DNA of 8,033 bases, taken from JBLYYQ01 sp048550035 (GTDB lineage Bacteria; Nitrospinota_A; UBA7883; JBLYYQ01). The stretch covers positions 1 through 8,033 of the forward strand of contig JBLYYQ010000026.1 of assembly GCA_048550035.1 (NCBI GenBank). Reading direction: 5' to 3'. This document shows, one piece after another, positions 1 to 6,953 of the stretch. How positions within the stretch are numbered: position 1 is the stretch's first letter; every line of letters starts with the position of its first letter. Made by a program: the position numbers and the translations under genes. The notes below the pieces were generated by a model, which saw only the letters and a program-made list of their open reading frames with translations, was not told the origin of the DNA and did not search any database.

Positions 1-102
1 ACTGCCAAAAAAGCGACGGCCACTAAGAAAAAGGCTGCTAAGAAGAAGTCTACTGCCAAAAAAGCGACGGCCACTAAGAAGACGGCTACTAAGAAGACGA
101 CT
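1..102 (+). repeat. Two 51-bp tandem repeats in the lysine-rich N-terminal region of IF2
   Basis: Bases 1-51 and 52-102 are direct repeats: the first 29 bases are identical and 46 of 51 positions match overall. Each unit encodes 17 residues beginning TAKKATATKK. A degenerate third partial copy begins at 121 (ACTGCCAAAGAAGTGACG). Because the window opens at a repeat boundary, more copies may lie to the left. The period is a multiple of three, so gain or loss of units keeps the frame. The encoded peptide resembles the Lys/Ala tails of bacterial histone H1-like proteins in composition only. Confidence 0.9.
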
Positions 103-2382
103 GTTAGCAAAGAAGTAGCTACTGCCAAAGAAGTGACGACTGTAAAAGAAGCGCCCCCAAGTTTGGAGAGTGAGAGAGAGGATAAACCAGTAGCTGATAA
201 GAAAGTAAGCAGAGTAGAGGAATCAGCAACCAAGGTGGGTGTTAAACAAGAGACTACAAAGAAGCAAGTAGAAGATATAACACTTTCAGAAGCAGAGTTA
301 CAATGGCAAAAGCGTAGGAAGATTTTAGAAGGGCAGCGTATTCAGGAGGCTATTCAGCGTAAAATTGAAGAGTCTGCAAATAAGAAGCAGCTTGAAAAAG
401 TCAAGGATCTCAGGAAAGACCGTCAAGCAAAGTATGCAACAATTGCAGAAGAAGTGAAGATCAAGAAGCAAGTTGAGAGTAAGATATTACAAAAACAAGA
501 AGAAGAAGAAAATCGGAAAAAAGCAGAGATAGCACGAAATGCAAAGCTAGCGAAGGAGCGAGAAGAACGTGAAATTCAACGTTTAATTGATGAGGAGGAG
601 CGTCTCAAATTAGCACAGAGTGCCAATAAGATTTCTATTGGAGAGAAGATTGTTGTCCGTGATTTTGCAGAGCTATTAAATGTTGGCGTGCATGAAATCA
701 TTCAGAAGCTAATAATGCAAGGTATTATGGCGAATCTCAATCAGACGATTGATGGTAAGGTTGCAAAGGCGGTTGCCATTGATCTAGGCTTTGAGATCAT
801 AGAGAAGGTTAGTAAAGAAGAGGATGTTGCAGCAGAGCAGCTTCCTGATATATCAAGTGGTAATTTAGAACCAAGACCACCAGTTATAACAATCATGGGT
901 CATGTCGATCATGGAAAAACATCATTATTAGATCTGATTCGCAAATCGAATTTGACTGATGCAGAGGCTGGTGGAATCACACAGAGGATAGGTGCATATA
1001 CTGTTGAGCTTGATTCAGGTTCTTTAACATTTATAGATACACCAGGTCATGAAGCGTTTACTACGATGCGATCGCGAGGAGCTGCAGTAACAGATATAGT
1101 AATTATAGTTGTTGCTGCTGACGATGGTGTAATGCCACAGACTAAAGAGGCGATTGATCATGCTAATGCAGCAAATGTTCCGATAGTTGTAGCAATTAAC
1201 AAGATAGACAAAGAAGGTTCAAATCCTGACAAGGTTAAGCAAGAGCTTGCAAGTTATGGGTTAGCACCAGAGGAGTGGGGCGGTTCAACTATATATTGTG
1301 AGGTCTCTGCAACGAGAGGCGACGGTATTAATAATCTTTTAGAAATGATACTGTTGCAGGCAGAAGTGTTAGAACTTAAAGCAGATCCTGGTAGGCGAGC
1401 TATTGGCACAATCATAGAGTCTAAGATGGATATCAATAGAGGTCCTGTTGCGACTATTTTGGTACAGAATGGTACTCTCAATATTCAAGATCCATTTGTC
1501 GCTGGTGGTTTTGCTGGTAAAGTTCGTGCGTTGGTGGACGATAAAGGGAGACGTGTAAAGTCAGTCAAGCCCTCATTTTCAGTTGAAGTATTAGGTTTCT
1601 CAGGAGTCCCACCAGCTGGCGAACAGTTCTTGGTGATTGCAACTGATAAAGAGGCTGTAGCCATAGCACAGCAGAAGCAAAGAGAGGATCGACTAGAGGG
1701 TCTGCAAGGTCAGTATAGTCATATTAAGCTAGAGAACCTCCATGTCCAGATGAGCCAAGGTGAAATTCAGACGTTGAATATTATTATTAAAGCTGATCTA
1801 CAAGGCTCGATTGAGGCAGTTAATCAAGCGTTTAACCAGATTAAGCGAGATGATATAAGCATCAATATTTTACATGTCGGAGTTGGTGGTATTACTGATA
1901 CCGATGTTTTACTTGCCGAAGCATCAAATGCAATTATTATCGGCTTCAATGTCAGACCGACCGAACAGGCCAGGATTCAATCAGAACAAAGCAATGTTGA
2001 TATAAGACTTTACAATATTATCTATGATGCAATTAACGATATTAAAAAGGCTCTATCTGGTATGTTGAAGCCACTCTATAAAGAGAACATTCTTGGTCGT
2101 GCTACTGTACGAGAAACTTTTCACATCCGAAAGCTTGGATCGATTGCAGGCTCGATAGTTGTGTCCGGTAAGATCATTAGAGGTGCTAACTGCAGGCTAA
2201 TACGAGACGATGTTGTGATTTATAATGGCAAGGTCGAATCATTGAAGCGATTTAAAGATGATGCAAAAGAGGTACTCAATGGATATGAGTGTGGGATTGG
2301 TTTAGAGAACTTTAATGATATTAAAGCCAATGATATATTTGAAATTTTTGAAATGGTTGAAATTGAGCGACAAAGCTTATAA
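1..2382 (+). CDS. infB: Translation initiation factor IF2 (5' end lies outside the window)
   Basis: IF2 is the cytoplasmic GTPase that places initiator fMet-tRNA on the 30S subunit and promotes 50S joining. The frame is open from base 1 without a start. GTG at 133 could be read as a start, but the lysine-rich coding sequence continues upstream of it, so the true start lies left of the window. Numbering codons from base 1, residues 1-45 are Lys/Ala/Thr-rich and about 90-205 are highly charged and helical, as in IF2 N-terminal regions. About 210-268 is the IF2_N domain. The G domain follows: G1 GHVDHGKT (898-921), a GGITQ switch-I segment, G3 DTPGH (1036-1050), G4 NKID (1198-1209) and G5 SAT (1306-1314). 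Domain III (VGVGGITDTDVLLA) and the C-terminal fMet-tRNA-binding domain (RATVRETF, KLGSIAGS) are complete. Stop is TAA. folP follows after 9 bp in the same frame, suggesting cotranscription. Identification is secure. Confidence 0.97.
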   Translation, partial: TAKKATATKKKAAKKKSTAKKATATKKTATKKTTVSKEVATAKEVTTVKEAPPSLESEREDKPVADKKVSRVEESATKVGVKQETTKKQVEDITLSEAELQWQKRRKILEGQRIQEAIQRKIEESANKKQLEKVKDLRKDRQAKYATIAEEVKIKKQVESKILQKQEEEENRKKAEIARNAKLAKEREEREIQRLIDEEERLKLAQSANKISIGEKIVVRDFAELLNVGVHEIIQKLIMQGIMANLNQTIDGKVAKAVAIDLGFEIIEKVSKEEDVAAEQLPDISSGNLEPRPPVITIMGHVDHGKTSLLDLIRKSNLTDAEAGGITQRIGAYTVELDSGSLTFIDTPGHEAFTTMRSRGAAVTDIVIIVVAADDGVMPQTKEAIDHANAANVPIVVAINKIDKEGSNPDKVKQELASYGLAPEEWGGSTIYCEVSATRGDGINNLLEMILLQAEVLELKADPGRRAIGTIIESKMDINRGPVATILVQNGTLNIQDPFVAGGFAGKVRALVDDKGRRVKSVKPSFSVEVLGFSGVPPAGEQFLVIATDKEAVAIAQQKQREDRLEGLQGQYSHIKLENLHVQMSQGEIQTLNIIIKADLQGSIEAVNQAFNQIKRDDISINILHVGVGGITDTDVLLAEASNAIIIGFNVRPTEQARIQSEQSNVDIRLYNIIYDAINDIKKALSGMLKPLYKENILGRATVRETFHIRKLGSIAGSIVVSGKIIRGANCRLIRDDVVIYNGKVESLKRFKDDAKEVLNGYECGIGLENFNDIKANDIFEIFEMVEIERQSL

Positions 2383-2391
2383 TCAGGGTTA

Positions 2392-3243
2392 ATGAGCAGA
2401 GAGTGGAGTTTCGCTGGTAAATCGTTATCGTTTAAAAAACCGCTGATTATGGGTATTATCAATGCCACTCCTGATTCATTTTCAGATGGCGGTCAATATT
2501 TAGATTCTAAGGCTGCTTACCAACAAGCAGTGAAATTACTTAATCAAGGTGCTGATATCATAGATATCGGAGGTGAGTCTACAAGACCATTTGCTAAATC
2601 TATTTCACCTCTTCAAGAGCAACAGAGGGTCATCCCTCTCATTGAGATGATTATGGACCAGTTACCAGATACCATTATCTCAATTGATACACGAAAACCT
2701 GAAGTTGCAAAACTTGCTATTGAAGCAGGTGCTTCAATTATTAATGATGTCTCAGGGCTTGCTGACCCAGTGATGAGGCATCTAGCAGAAGCTTACAACC
2801 TGCCAGTTATTATTATGCATATGAAAGGGACTCCTGAATCTATGCAGACTAATGTTCATTATGATGATCTTATTAACGAGATTGCAGACTTTTTTGAATC
2901 GAGAATTAAGCTTGCAAAGCAAGATGGGGTAGAGAAAATTATCTTAGATCCTGGGATAGGGTTTGGTAAAACTGTTGAACATAATCTGATTTTATTAGCT
3001 AACCTTCATAGGTTTAAAAAGTTTAATTCTCCTCTCCTAATTGGTGCATCAAGGAAAAGTTTTATATCAATCACAACCGGAGTAGATTCAAGAGAGAGTG
3101 AGAAATTAGATAGAGTAACTGCGGCTCTTACCGGATTTGTTCTAGCAGATGGTGGTGTTGATATTGTTCGGGTTCATGACGTACAATCAAGCTACCATGT
3201 AGCGACAATGGTTGATGCTATTATGGCAAATCGAGAGTGCTAA
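2392..3243 (+). CDS. folP: Dihydropteroate synthase (DHPS)
   Basis: DHPS condenses p-aminobenzoate with 6-hydroxymethyl-dihydropterin pyrophosphate to make 7,8-dihydropteroate in cytoplasmic folate synthesis. It is the sulfonamide target. The 283 residues match the usual length and TIM-barrel layout: NATPDSFSDGG (24-34), DIIDIGGESTRP (55-66), SIDTRKPEVA (97-106), INDVSG (117-122), IIMHMKGTP (140-148), DPGIGFGKT (186-194), IGASRKSF (217-224) and IVRVHDV (258-264). Residues equivalent to E. coli N22, D96, N115, D185, K221 and H257 are present (N24, D99, N118, D186, K222, H262). F30, T64 and P66 occupy the positions where substitutions give sulfa resistance and look wild type. The in-frame infB stop lies just upstream, so ATG 2392 is the furthest possible start. 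Only a weak, close AGGG precedes it, consistent with translational coupling to infB. It ends 2 bp from the convergent exbD stop. Confidence 0.97.
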   Translation: MSREWSFAGKSLSFKKPLIMGIINATPDSFSDGGQYLDSKAAYQQAVKLLNQGADIIDIGGESTRPFAKSISPLQEQQRVIPLIEMIMDQLPDTIISIDTRKPEVAKLAIEAGASIINDVSGLADPVMRHLAEAYNLPVIIMHMKGTPESMQTNVHYDDLINEIADFFESRIKLAKQDGVEKIILDPGIGFGKTVEHNLILLANLHRFKKFNSPLLIGASRKSFISITTGVDSRESEKLDRVTAALTGFVLADGGVDIVRVHDVQSSYHVATMVDAIMANREC

Positions 3244-3245
3244 TT

Positions 3246-3644
3246 CTATTTAACTACGAGCCCAATATCTTCTATATTAGCATCTTTACAAATTCCGATA
3301 ATTTTTATGACAGCACCATAGTCTAAATTTTTATCAGCACTAATCAGGGCAGATTGCTTTTGAATTGTAGGATCACTTTTCTTTAAGAGTGTTGACAATC
3401 CGTCTAAAGTTATAGTTTCACCATTTAAGAATAATTTTTTATCTTTGTTTATTTCAATTTCGAAAAGTTTTACTTTTTCTAATGCTGCACCTGATATTGC
3501 TTCTGGCAGTTCAATATCTAGCTGTTTAGAAAAATCTATAAACGAAGTTGAAACCATGAAAAATATTAGCAACAAGAATACTACATCAATCAATGGTGTT
3601 AACTGTAGCGAATAGTCTTCTTCAAGCTGAGAGCCAAATTTCAT
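3246..3644 (-). CDS. exbD: ExbD/TolR-family biopolymer transport protein
   Basis: This is the peptidoglycan-side partner of an ExbB/TolQ proton channel. It has a short cytoplasmic N-terminus, one membrane helix and a periplasmic domain. The 132 residues show the family hallmark LTPLIDVVFLLLIFFMV at 15-31, in which D20 corresponds to the essential proton-carrying Asp25 of E. coli ExbD. QLDIELPEA (41-49) follows, and the C-terminal region has the usual DYGAVIKII and IGLVV elements. The start codon overlaps the upstream gene's stop in an ATGA arrangement, with no clear Shine-Dalgarno sequence, so translation is probably coupled to exbB. The gene ends TAG-AAT-TAG, a double stop. No TonB, TolA or receptor gene is present, so the energised process cannot be named. 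TolR is the main alternative; the ELPEA segment and length fit ExbD equally well or better. Confidence 0.88.
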   Translation of the reverse strand: MKFGSQLEEDYSLQLTPLIDVVFLLLIFFMVSTSFIDFSKQLDIELPEAISGAALEKVKLFEIEINKDKKLFLNGETITLDGLSTLLKKSDPTIQKQSALISADKNLDYGAVIKIIGICKDANIEDIGLVVK

Positions 3645-4378
3645 AAAACAATTTTATCTGATTCTACTTCTGGATTATTATTATTCTCAAGTGATAAATT
3701 GAGCTCAGTGATAATTGATAATGATGCTTGCTCCATTTCAAAAACTAGCTTGTCAACTTTTCCTCTGAAAACATGGTATGCGGCAAGTGAAAATATTCCG
3801 ATTATTAATCCTGCCGCAGTAGTTATAAGTGCTTCAGATATACCAGCAGCAACGATTCCTGGATTGCCAGTGCCAGCCAAACTAATAACATCAAATGCTT
3901 TAATCATACCGATAACGGTCCCAAGCAGTCCTAACATAGGGGTCAGATTGGCAAGTGCTCCTAATGCCCTCAAGTTACTTTGAAGTAAGGTTGCCTCATG
4001 AGAGCCGGTGTTTAGAATTGCCTGTTCAACCTCTAATATACCATGTCGACACTGTAGCAATCCTGCTCTAATGATACGGGCGATAACAGTTTTGCTCTCT
4101 TCAGTATAGTCGATCGCATTATTTATACCAACTTCATGGATAATGTTTGGAATTGTATCTAAAAATTGGTGATCTATAACCTTACTGCGACGTAATGAAA
4201 AAAGACGCTCAAAAACTATCGCAACTGCTATGAGCGAAGAGGCAAGGATAGGCCACATAATGATTCCACCTTTAAAAAAAAGCATCACAGCAGTACTATT
4301 TCCTATAAGAAAGTCTGCTCCATAGGCAGTGCTACTTGTTAGCACTATTATTAAGACGACAGTAATCAAATTTTTCAT
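3641..4378 (-). CDS. exbB: ExbB/TolQ/MotA-family proton channel subunit
   Basis: This inner-membrane subunit forms a pentameric channel with ExbD and converts proton motive force into mechanical work on the envelope. Of 245 residues, 1-21 look like a signal peptide (MKNLITVVLIIVLTSSTAYGA). Membrane helices follow at about 36-58, 138-162 and 178-203, with a long cytoplasmic loop at 63-130. The family core is clear: NLTPMLGLLGTVIGM (144-158) and GISEALITTAAGL (179-191). T154, E182 and T187 correspond to E. coli T148, E176 and T181. An apparent cleavable N-terminal signal occurs in some ExbB-type proteins but is absent from classic TolQ. The start has no strong ribosome binding site. The gap to the upstream ectodomain gene is 63 bp with no hairpin terminator seen, so readthrough from the pilin genes is possible. 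A separate −10 element may also drive it. Confidence 0.9.
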   Translation of the reverse strand: MKNLITVVLIIVLTSSTAYGADFLIGNSTAVMLFFKGGIIMWPILASSLIAVAIVFERLFSLRRSKVIDHQFLDTIPNIIHEVGINNAIDYTEESKTVIARIIRAGLLQCRHGILEVEQAILNTGSHEATLLQSNLRALGALANLTPMLGLLGTVIGMIKAFDVISLAGTGNPGIVAAGISEALITTAAGLIIGIFSLAAYHVFRGKVDKLVFEMEQASLSIITELNLSLENNNNPEVESDKIVL

Positions 4379-4407
4379 TAGAAATTCTTATTTAATTTTA
4401 AGTATTT

Positions 4408-4413
4408 ATTATA
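4408..4413 (-). promoter_or_regulatory. Possible −10 element for exbB-exbD
   Basis: The − strand reads TATAAT, a perfect −10 consensus, 29 bp before the exbB ATG in the only gap of the leftward cluster. No convincing −35 lies at 16-18 bp (the 17-bp position reads ATATGA). The gap is very AT-rich, so this may be chance. Confidence 0.28.
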
Positions 4414-4441
4414 GTAAAGTTTTGATAATATCATATCTACT

Positions 4442-5815
4442 TTATTTATTTTCATTTACAAGCTTGGTTATTATTTCTGACATCTCTGAATCTGTTAAAC
4501 CTTTTGAATTATTACGGTAGATCTTGAAAAAGTCAACTTCAACATTAACCTCATCTTTAATCCGCAATCCTAATGATCCGTTCTGAAAATGAGCAGCTTC
4601 TTCATCCGTTAATGTCACTTCTCCACGTTTAGGAATGTTATAATATGTACCCCAGCTATATCTTTCTATAACATAGAAACGTATCTTACTACCTTCAACA
4701 ATTAAGAATAGCTCAATCCAATTATCAAACCATTTGCTCTCTTGCCAATCCCAGCCAGCTGCACTCGGTATGTAGATATCTCCCTGCTCATCAATACCGT
4801 AAGATTTATTCTCAGGACAAAAGCGAGTGAACATTTGGCTACTTAGATCTTGCCTGTTAGTGATATCAATAATAGATTCACAGAGTGCTCCATTGCCAAA
4901 GAAATCTAACTCATCGCAAGAGAGTTCCCTTTCTAGATAGTTCCCATAGAGATAGATCATACCTCTCCCATCACTGCTGCTCAGTTGAGGCTCACAAGGC
5001 TCTTTATAGATTATTGTTGGATCATATCCTAGCACAATGGCACTATTTGTTTCAGGGGCTGGCTCGTCTGGCTCGACTCGGTCAGGAGCAAACTGAAAGT
5101 TGCTAACTAGTCCGATTGAAGGTCTTATAAGCAGATCCTCTTTTACCTCTTCAGTTGGTTCTTGTAACTGAAATCTAAGATAAAGTATGAAATTTTGTTC
5201 TCCTGTCTCATCCCTAACGGTTATTCCTTCCTTGATACTATCACAACGAGATGTATCCCCACAGTTGTTACCTGCACATACTAGTTGCCCATCTAATTCA
5301 TAGCGAATGCAGTCATCAGCTACAAGCAATAGATATAGATCATTGGAGTTGACGTAACCTGTCTCTCCATCCCTTTGAATTCCTAGCTCTATATTTGCCA
5401 GCTTGCTATCTTCAATTGTAAGATTTGCAGAATCATAATCAAAGATATCAACAAAGCCTACTGGTCTTTTTGCTCCTTGATCCCAAAACCCGTCAGCAAA
5501 TAATTCTTGATAGACGTCAGTTACTACTATGTAATGAGATCTAAATCGTGAATCGTCGCTAAAGTCATCATTAAAGATCAGTTGGAGGGGAGAGTCCTCA
5601 TAGTCTACTTGAAGGTTTAATGCTGTTTTAAATTTCAACTCTTCAATCGCACCACTTTTATTACCATCAGATCTTATTATTGCACTGTTTTGCTCATCAT
5701 TAAATATAACATTCGTCTGAAACTGCCAGTGACTATTATAAAGTTGCTTTTCTATTCCATTAAAATTACTTTCAATGAGATTCTGCTCAACTGTTCCTCC
5801 ATTTGCCGCCGCTAG
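4442..5815 (-). CDS. Cysteine-rich pilus-associated ectodomain, reading frame continuing after an in-frame TAG (MshQ/PilX-like)
   Basis: The function is not certain. The frame is open for 457 codons directly after the TAG of the pilin start upstream. TTG at 5638 gives a 398-residue protein, but the 59 codons before it look coding and contain no ATG, GTG or TTG. They include SAIIRSDGNKSGAIEELKF, which resembles the C-terminal strand region of PilX/MshP minor pilins. Counting from 5815, a possible jelly-roll domain opens at about 82 (NDDFSDDSRF). Residues 169-191 hold four cysteines, and 247-257 is a Pro/Glu-rich linker. Four more cysteines lie at 274, 300, 312 and 333. The end (WIELFLIVEGSKIRF, GSLGLRI, VEVDFFKIYRN) resembles the closing strands of concanavalin/LamG-type sandwiches. 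There is no own signal peptide, so export depends on fusion to the upstream membrane segment. Best guess: the adhesive part of a pilus-tip minor pilin. Confidence 0.7.
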   Translation of the reverse strand, partial: LAAANGGTVEQNLIESNFNGIEKQLYNSHWQFQTNVIFNDEQNSAIIRSDGNKSGAIEELKFKTALNLQVDYEDSPLQLIFNDDFSDDSRFRSHYIVVTDVYQELFADGFWDQGAKRPVGFVDIFDYDSANLTIEDSKLANIELGIQRDGETGYVNSNDLYLLLVADDCIRYELDGQLVCAGNNCGDTSRCDSIKEGITVRDETGEQNFILYLRFQLQEPTEEVKEDLLIRPSIGLVSNFQFAPDRVEPDEPAPETNSAIVLGYDPTIIYKEPCEPQLSSSDGRGMIYLYGNYLERELSCDELDFFGNGALCESIIDITNRQDLSSQMFTRFCPENKSYGIDEQGDIYIPSAAGWDWQESKWFDNWIELFLIVEGSKIRFYVIERYSWGTYYNIPKRGEVTLTDEEAAHFQNGSLGLRIKDEVNVEVDFFKIYRNNSKGLTDSEMSEIITKLVNENK

Positions 5816-5818
5816 CTA
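5816..5818 (-). other. In-frame amber codon inside the minor pilin–ectodomain frame
   Basis: The − strand reads CAC TCG TAG CTA GCG, with both sides in the same frame: 67 codons before and 457 after. An SD-like GGAGGA lies at 5795-5800 just downstream. No in-frame start follows it, and the TTG four bases beyond it opens a short wrong-frame ORF that soon reaches TAG. Confidence 0.9.
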
Positions 5819-6019
5819 CGAGTGAAGAGCTTTTACCCAGCTTAACCCAGAGTATGCTGCCCATCTTGCCTGTTCACTTTCTAGTTCAACCGATGTTAGA
5901 ACTGCTCCTTCAGTTGTTAGCGTCAAACTGTTTACTGCAATAAGCAATGTGATTAATAGTAAAGTGAGTGCAATAACTAGCATTCCACCATGCTTAGTTC
6001 GGATGCTAGTTATTACCAT
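5816..6019 (-). CDS. MshP/PilX/GspK-type minor pilin N-terminus ending at an amber codon
   Basis: The 67-residue product has a basic start (MVITSIRTKHGG) and a hydrophobic helix at 13-34 (MLVIALTLLLITLLIAV). SEQARWAAYSGLSWVKA follows at 48-64. This is the pattern of MshP, PilX and GspK proteins: a leader ending in Gly, no Glu at mature position 5, and an AA-SG-W motif after the helix. Such pilins are normally at least 150 residues, so this product lacks the whole globular part. That part appears in the same frame after the TAG at 5816-5818. The ATG overlaps the end of the upstream MshO-like gene (ATGGTAA), a coupled arrangement, and only a weak GGTGG lies upstream. Type II secretion GspK or type IV PilX are alternatives. 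As written, it would give a short inner-membrane peptide of doubtful use. Confidence 0.72.
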   Translation of the reverse strand: MVITSIRTKHGGMLVIALTLLLITLLIAVNSLTLTTEGAVLTSVELESEQARWAAYSGLSWVKALHS

Positions 6020-6507
6020 ATCGATTCGTATCCACCTCTGAAATCTTGATTAAGTGGTTTTGTCATTAGCTCAAATTTTTCTTCCTTTCCTACTTCGCTT
6101 TTACTCGTAATCGCGATATAGGTTAAGTTGCCAATACTTTCGACTTTGAATTCTAAGATGCCACTAGTTAGTTCTCTATCATTACGAGTTATTATATTAT
6201 CTTCTAATTCATAGGTAATCTGAGTTGCCTTATCTTTACAAGTAGTGCAACTATTGATAAATATCTCTGGTAGTTTGATTTCCAGCTTATTAGATCCTAC
6301 TGTTATTGATTCACCGTTTTGAATCTCTTTGGCGATCTTCTTTAAAGCATTAAACTGACTTTCTGCCTCAACCCTTCTACTATCAATCTGATCTAGCAGC
6401 TTAGTCGATTTGAACGATGCAAAAATCAGAAAATATATTAACAAACAGCTAATAGAGAGTCCAATGACTAACTCAATAAGAGTGAAACCAATTCGATTAT
6501 AAATCAT
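6013..6507 (-). CDS. MshO/PilW/GspJ-like minor pilin
   Basis: This is a class III-signal prepilin, processed by a PilD-type peptidase at the inner membrane and inserted near the pilus or pseudopilus tip. The leader MIYNRIG is followed by the mature FTLIELVIGLSIS; E12 is the conserved Glu5 of the mature protein. The helix runs to about 31, then continues as an amphipathic helix (LLDQIDSRRVEAESQFNALKKI) into a beta-rich head. The head holds the close pair C87 and C90, which could form a periplasmic disulfide. At 164 residues it is at the short end of GspJ/PilW/MshO. Its third position in the cassette fits this class. It starts 11 bp after the preceding gene, with no clear Shine-Dalgarno sequence, and overlaps the next pilin by 7 bp. 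The exact system (MSHA, type IV pilus or secretion) is inferred, not proven. Confidence 0.82.
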   Translation of the reverse strand: MIYNRIGFTLIELVIGLSISCLLIYFLIFASFKSTKLLDQIDSRRVEAESQFNALKKIAKEIQNGESITVGSNKLEIKLPEIFINSCTTCKDKATQITYELEDNIITRNDRELTSGILEFKVESIGNLTYIAITSKSEVGKEEKFELMTKPLNQDFRGGYESIW

Positions 6508-6518
6508 TCAATATTCAA

Positions 6519-6953
6519 TCATTTTTCGACCAAAAAATTCAATATTGCCTCCGCATTATTGCTAATTCTGATCGCTTTAATTTCAAAATGAAGCAGATTA
6601 CTACTTCCGCAATCTACTGTTAGTAGATTCGCAACATCAATACAATTTATCATAAGATTAAATTCGAACTCCTCAAATCTTGCTGATCCGTCATCTGCCG
6701 TAATAGTAAATTCCTGCTCCAATTCTCTTGAAATAGCTTGATCTCTTTCAGTCTGATTTAAGGTTTTGTAATACTCTATCTGATACTCAGCTGCACTACT
6801 TAAAGCTAATGCTAGCTTCGCGCTATTGCTATAAGAATCAATATTTTTTGATCCAATAGTTAAAGTAGAAGCTATTGCTGCTGCCAGTAGTCCAATCACC
6901 AATATAAATATAATCGATTCAATCAAAGTGTAACCTTTATTCTTCCTCAACAT
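6519..6953 (-). CDS. MshD/GspI-like minor pilin
   Basis: The 144-residue prepilin has the leader MLRKNKG and mature start YTLIESIIFILVIGLL; E12 is the conserved Glu5. The SIIFILVIGLLAAAIA helix resembles MshD more than the short PilV/GspI helices. The beta-rich head carries C104 and C115, a likely disulfide. I chose ATG 6953 over the upstream in-frame ATG 7007 for two reasons: it has a good GGAG six bases before it, and it gives a standard seven-residue leader. The longer form would put 25 residues before the cleavage site. With this start it overlaps the end of the preceding pilin by 17 bp. It is second in the cassette and probably cotranscribed with both neighbours. Confidence 0.82.
   Translation of the reverse strand: MLRKNKGYTLIESIIFILVIGLLAAAIASTLTIGSKNIDSYSNSAKLALALSSAAEYQIEYYKTLNQTERDQAISRELEQEFTITADDGSARFEEFEFNLMINCIDVANLLTVDCGSSNLLHFEIKAIRISNNAEAILNFLVEK

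Noticed and set aside
133..135. GTG at 133 as the infB start
   Set aside because: The same frame is open and lysine-rich back to base 1, and no ribosome binding site precedes this GTG. The start lies outside the window.
2220..2468. 82-codon − strand frame across the infB-folP junction
   Set aside because: It runs antisense to the conserved IF2 C-terminal domain and DHPS loop 1, and has no family features.
3699..3983. 94-codon + strand frame within exbB
   Set aside because: It lies opposite the conserved ExbB channel core, so it is a shadow frame.
4379..4441. Rho-independent terminator between the ectodomain gene and exbB
   Set aside because: The gap is AT-rich but holds no GC-rich stem followed by a T run on the − strand.
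4329..4520. 63-codon + strand frame over the exbB start and the upstream gap
   Set aside because: It is hydrophobic only because it is antisense to a signal peptide and AT-rich spacer, and it lies opposite two coding ends.
4885..5106. 73-codon + strand frame within the ectodomain frame
   Set aside because: It lies antisense to the long cysteine-rich frame, with no start signals or domain.
5636..5638. TTG 5638 as the true start of the ectodomain gene
   Set aside because: It would drop 59 coding-like codons containing a pilin C-terminal segment. No ribosome binding site precedes it, and the product would have no export signal.
5816..5818. Genome-wide recoding of TAG as a sense codon
   Set aside because: exbD ends at TAG at the normal family length, with a second TAG two codons later, so TAG is used as a stop in this window.
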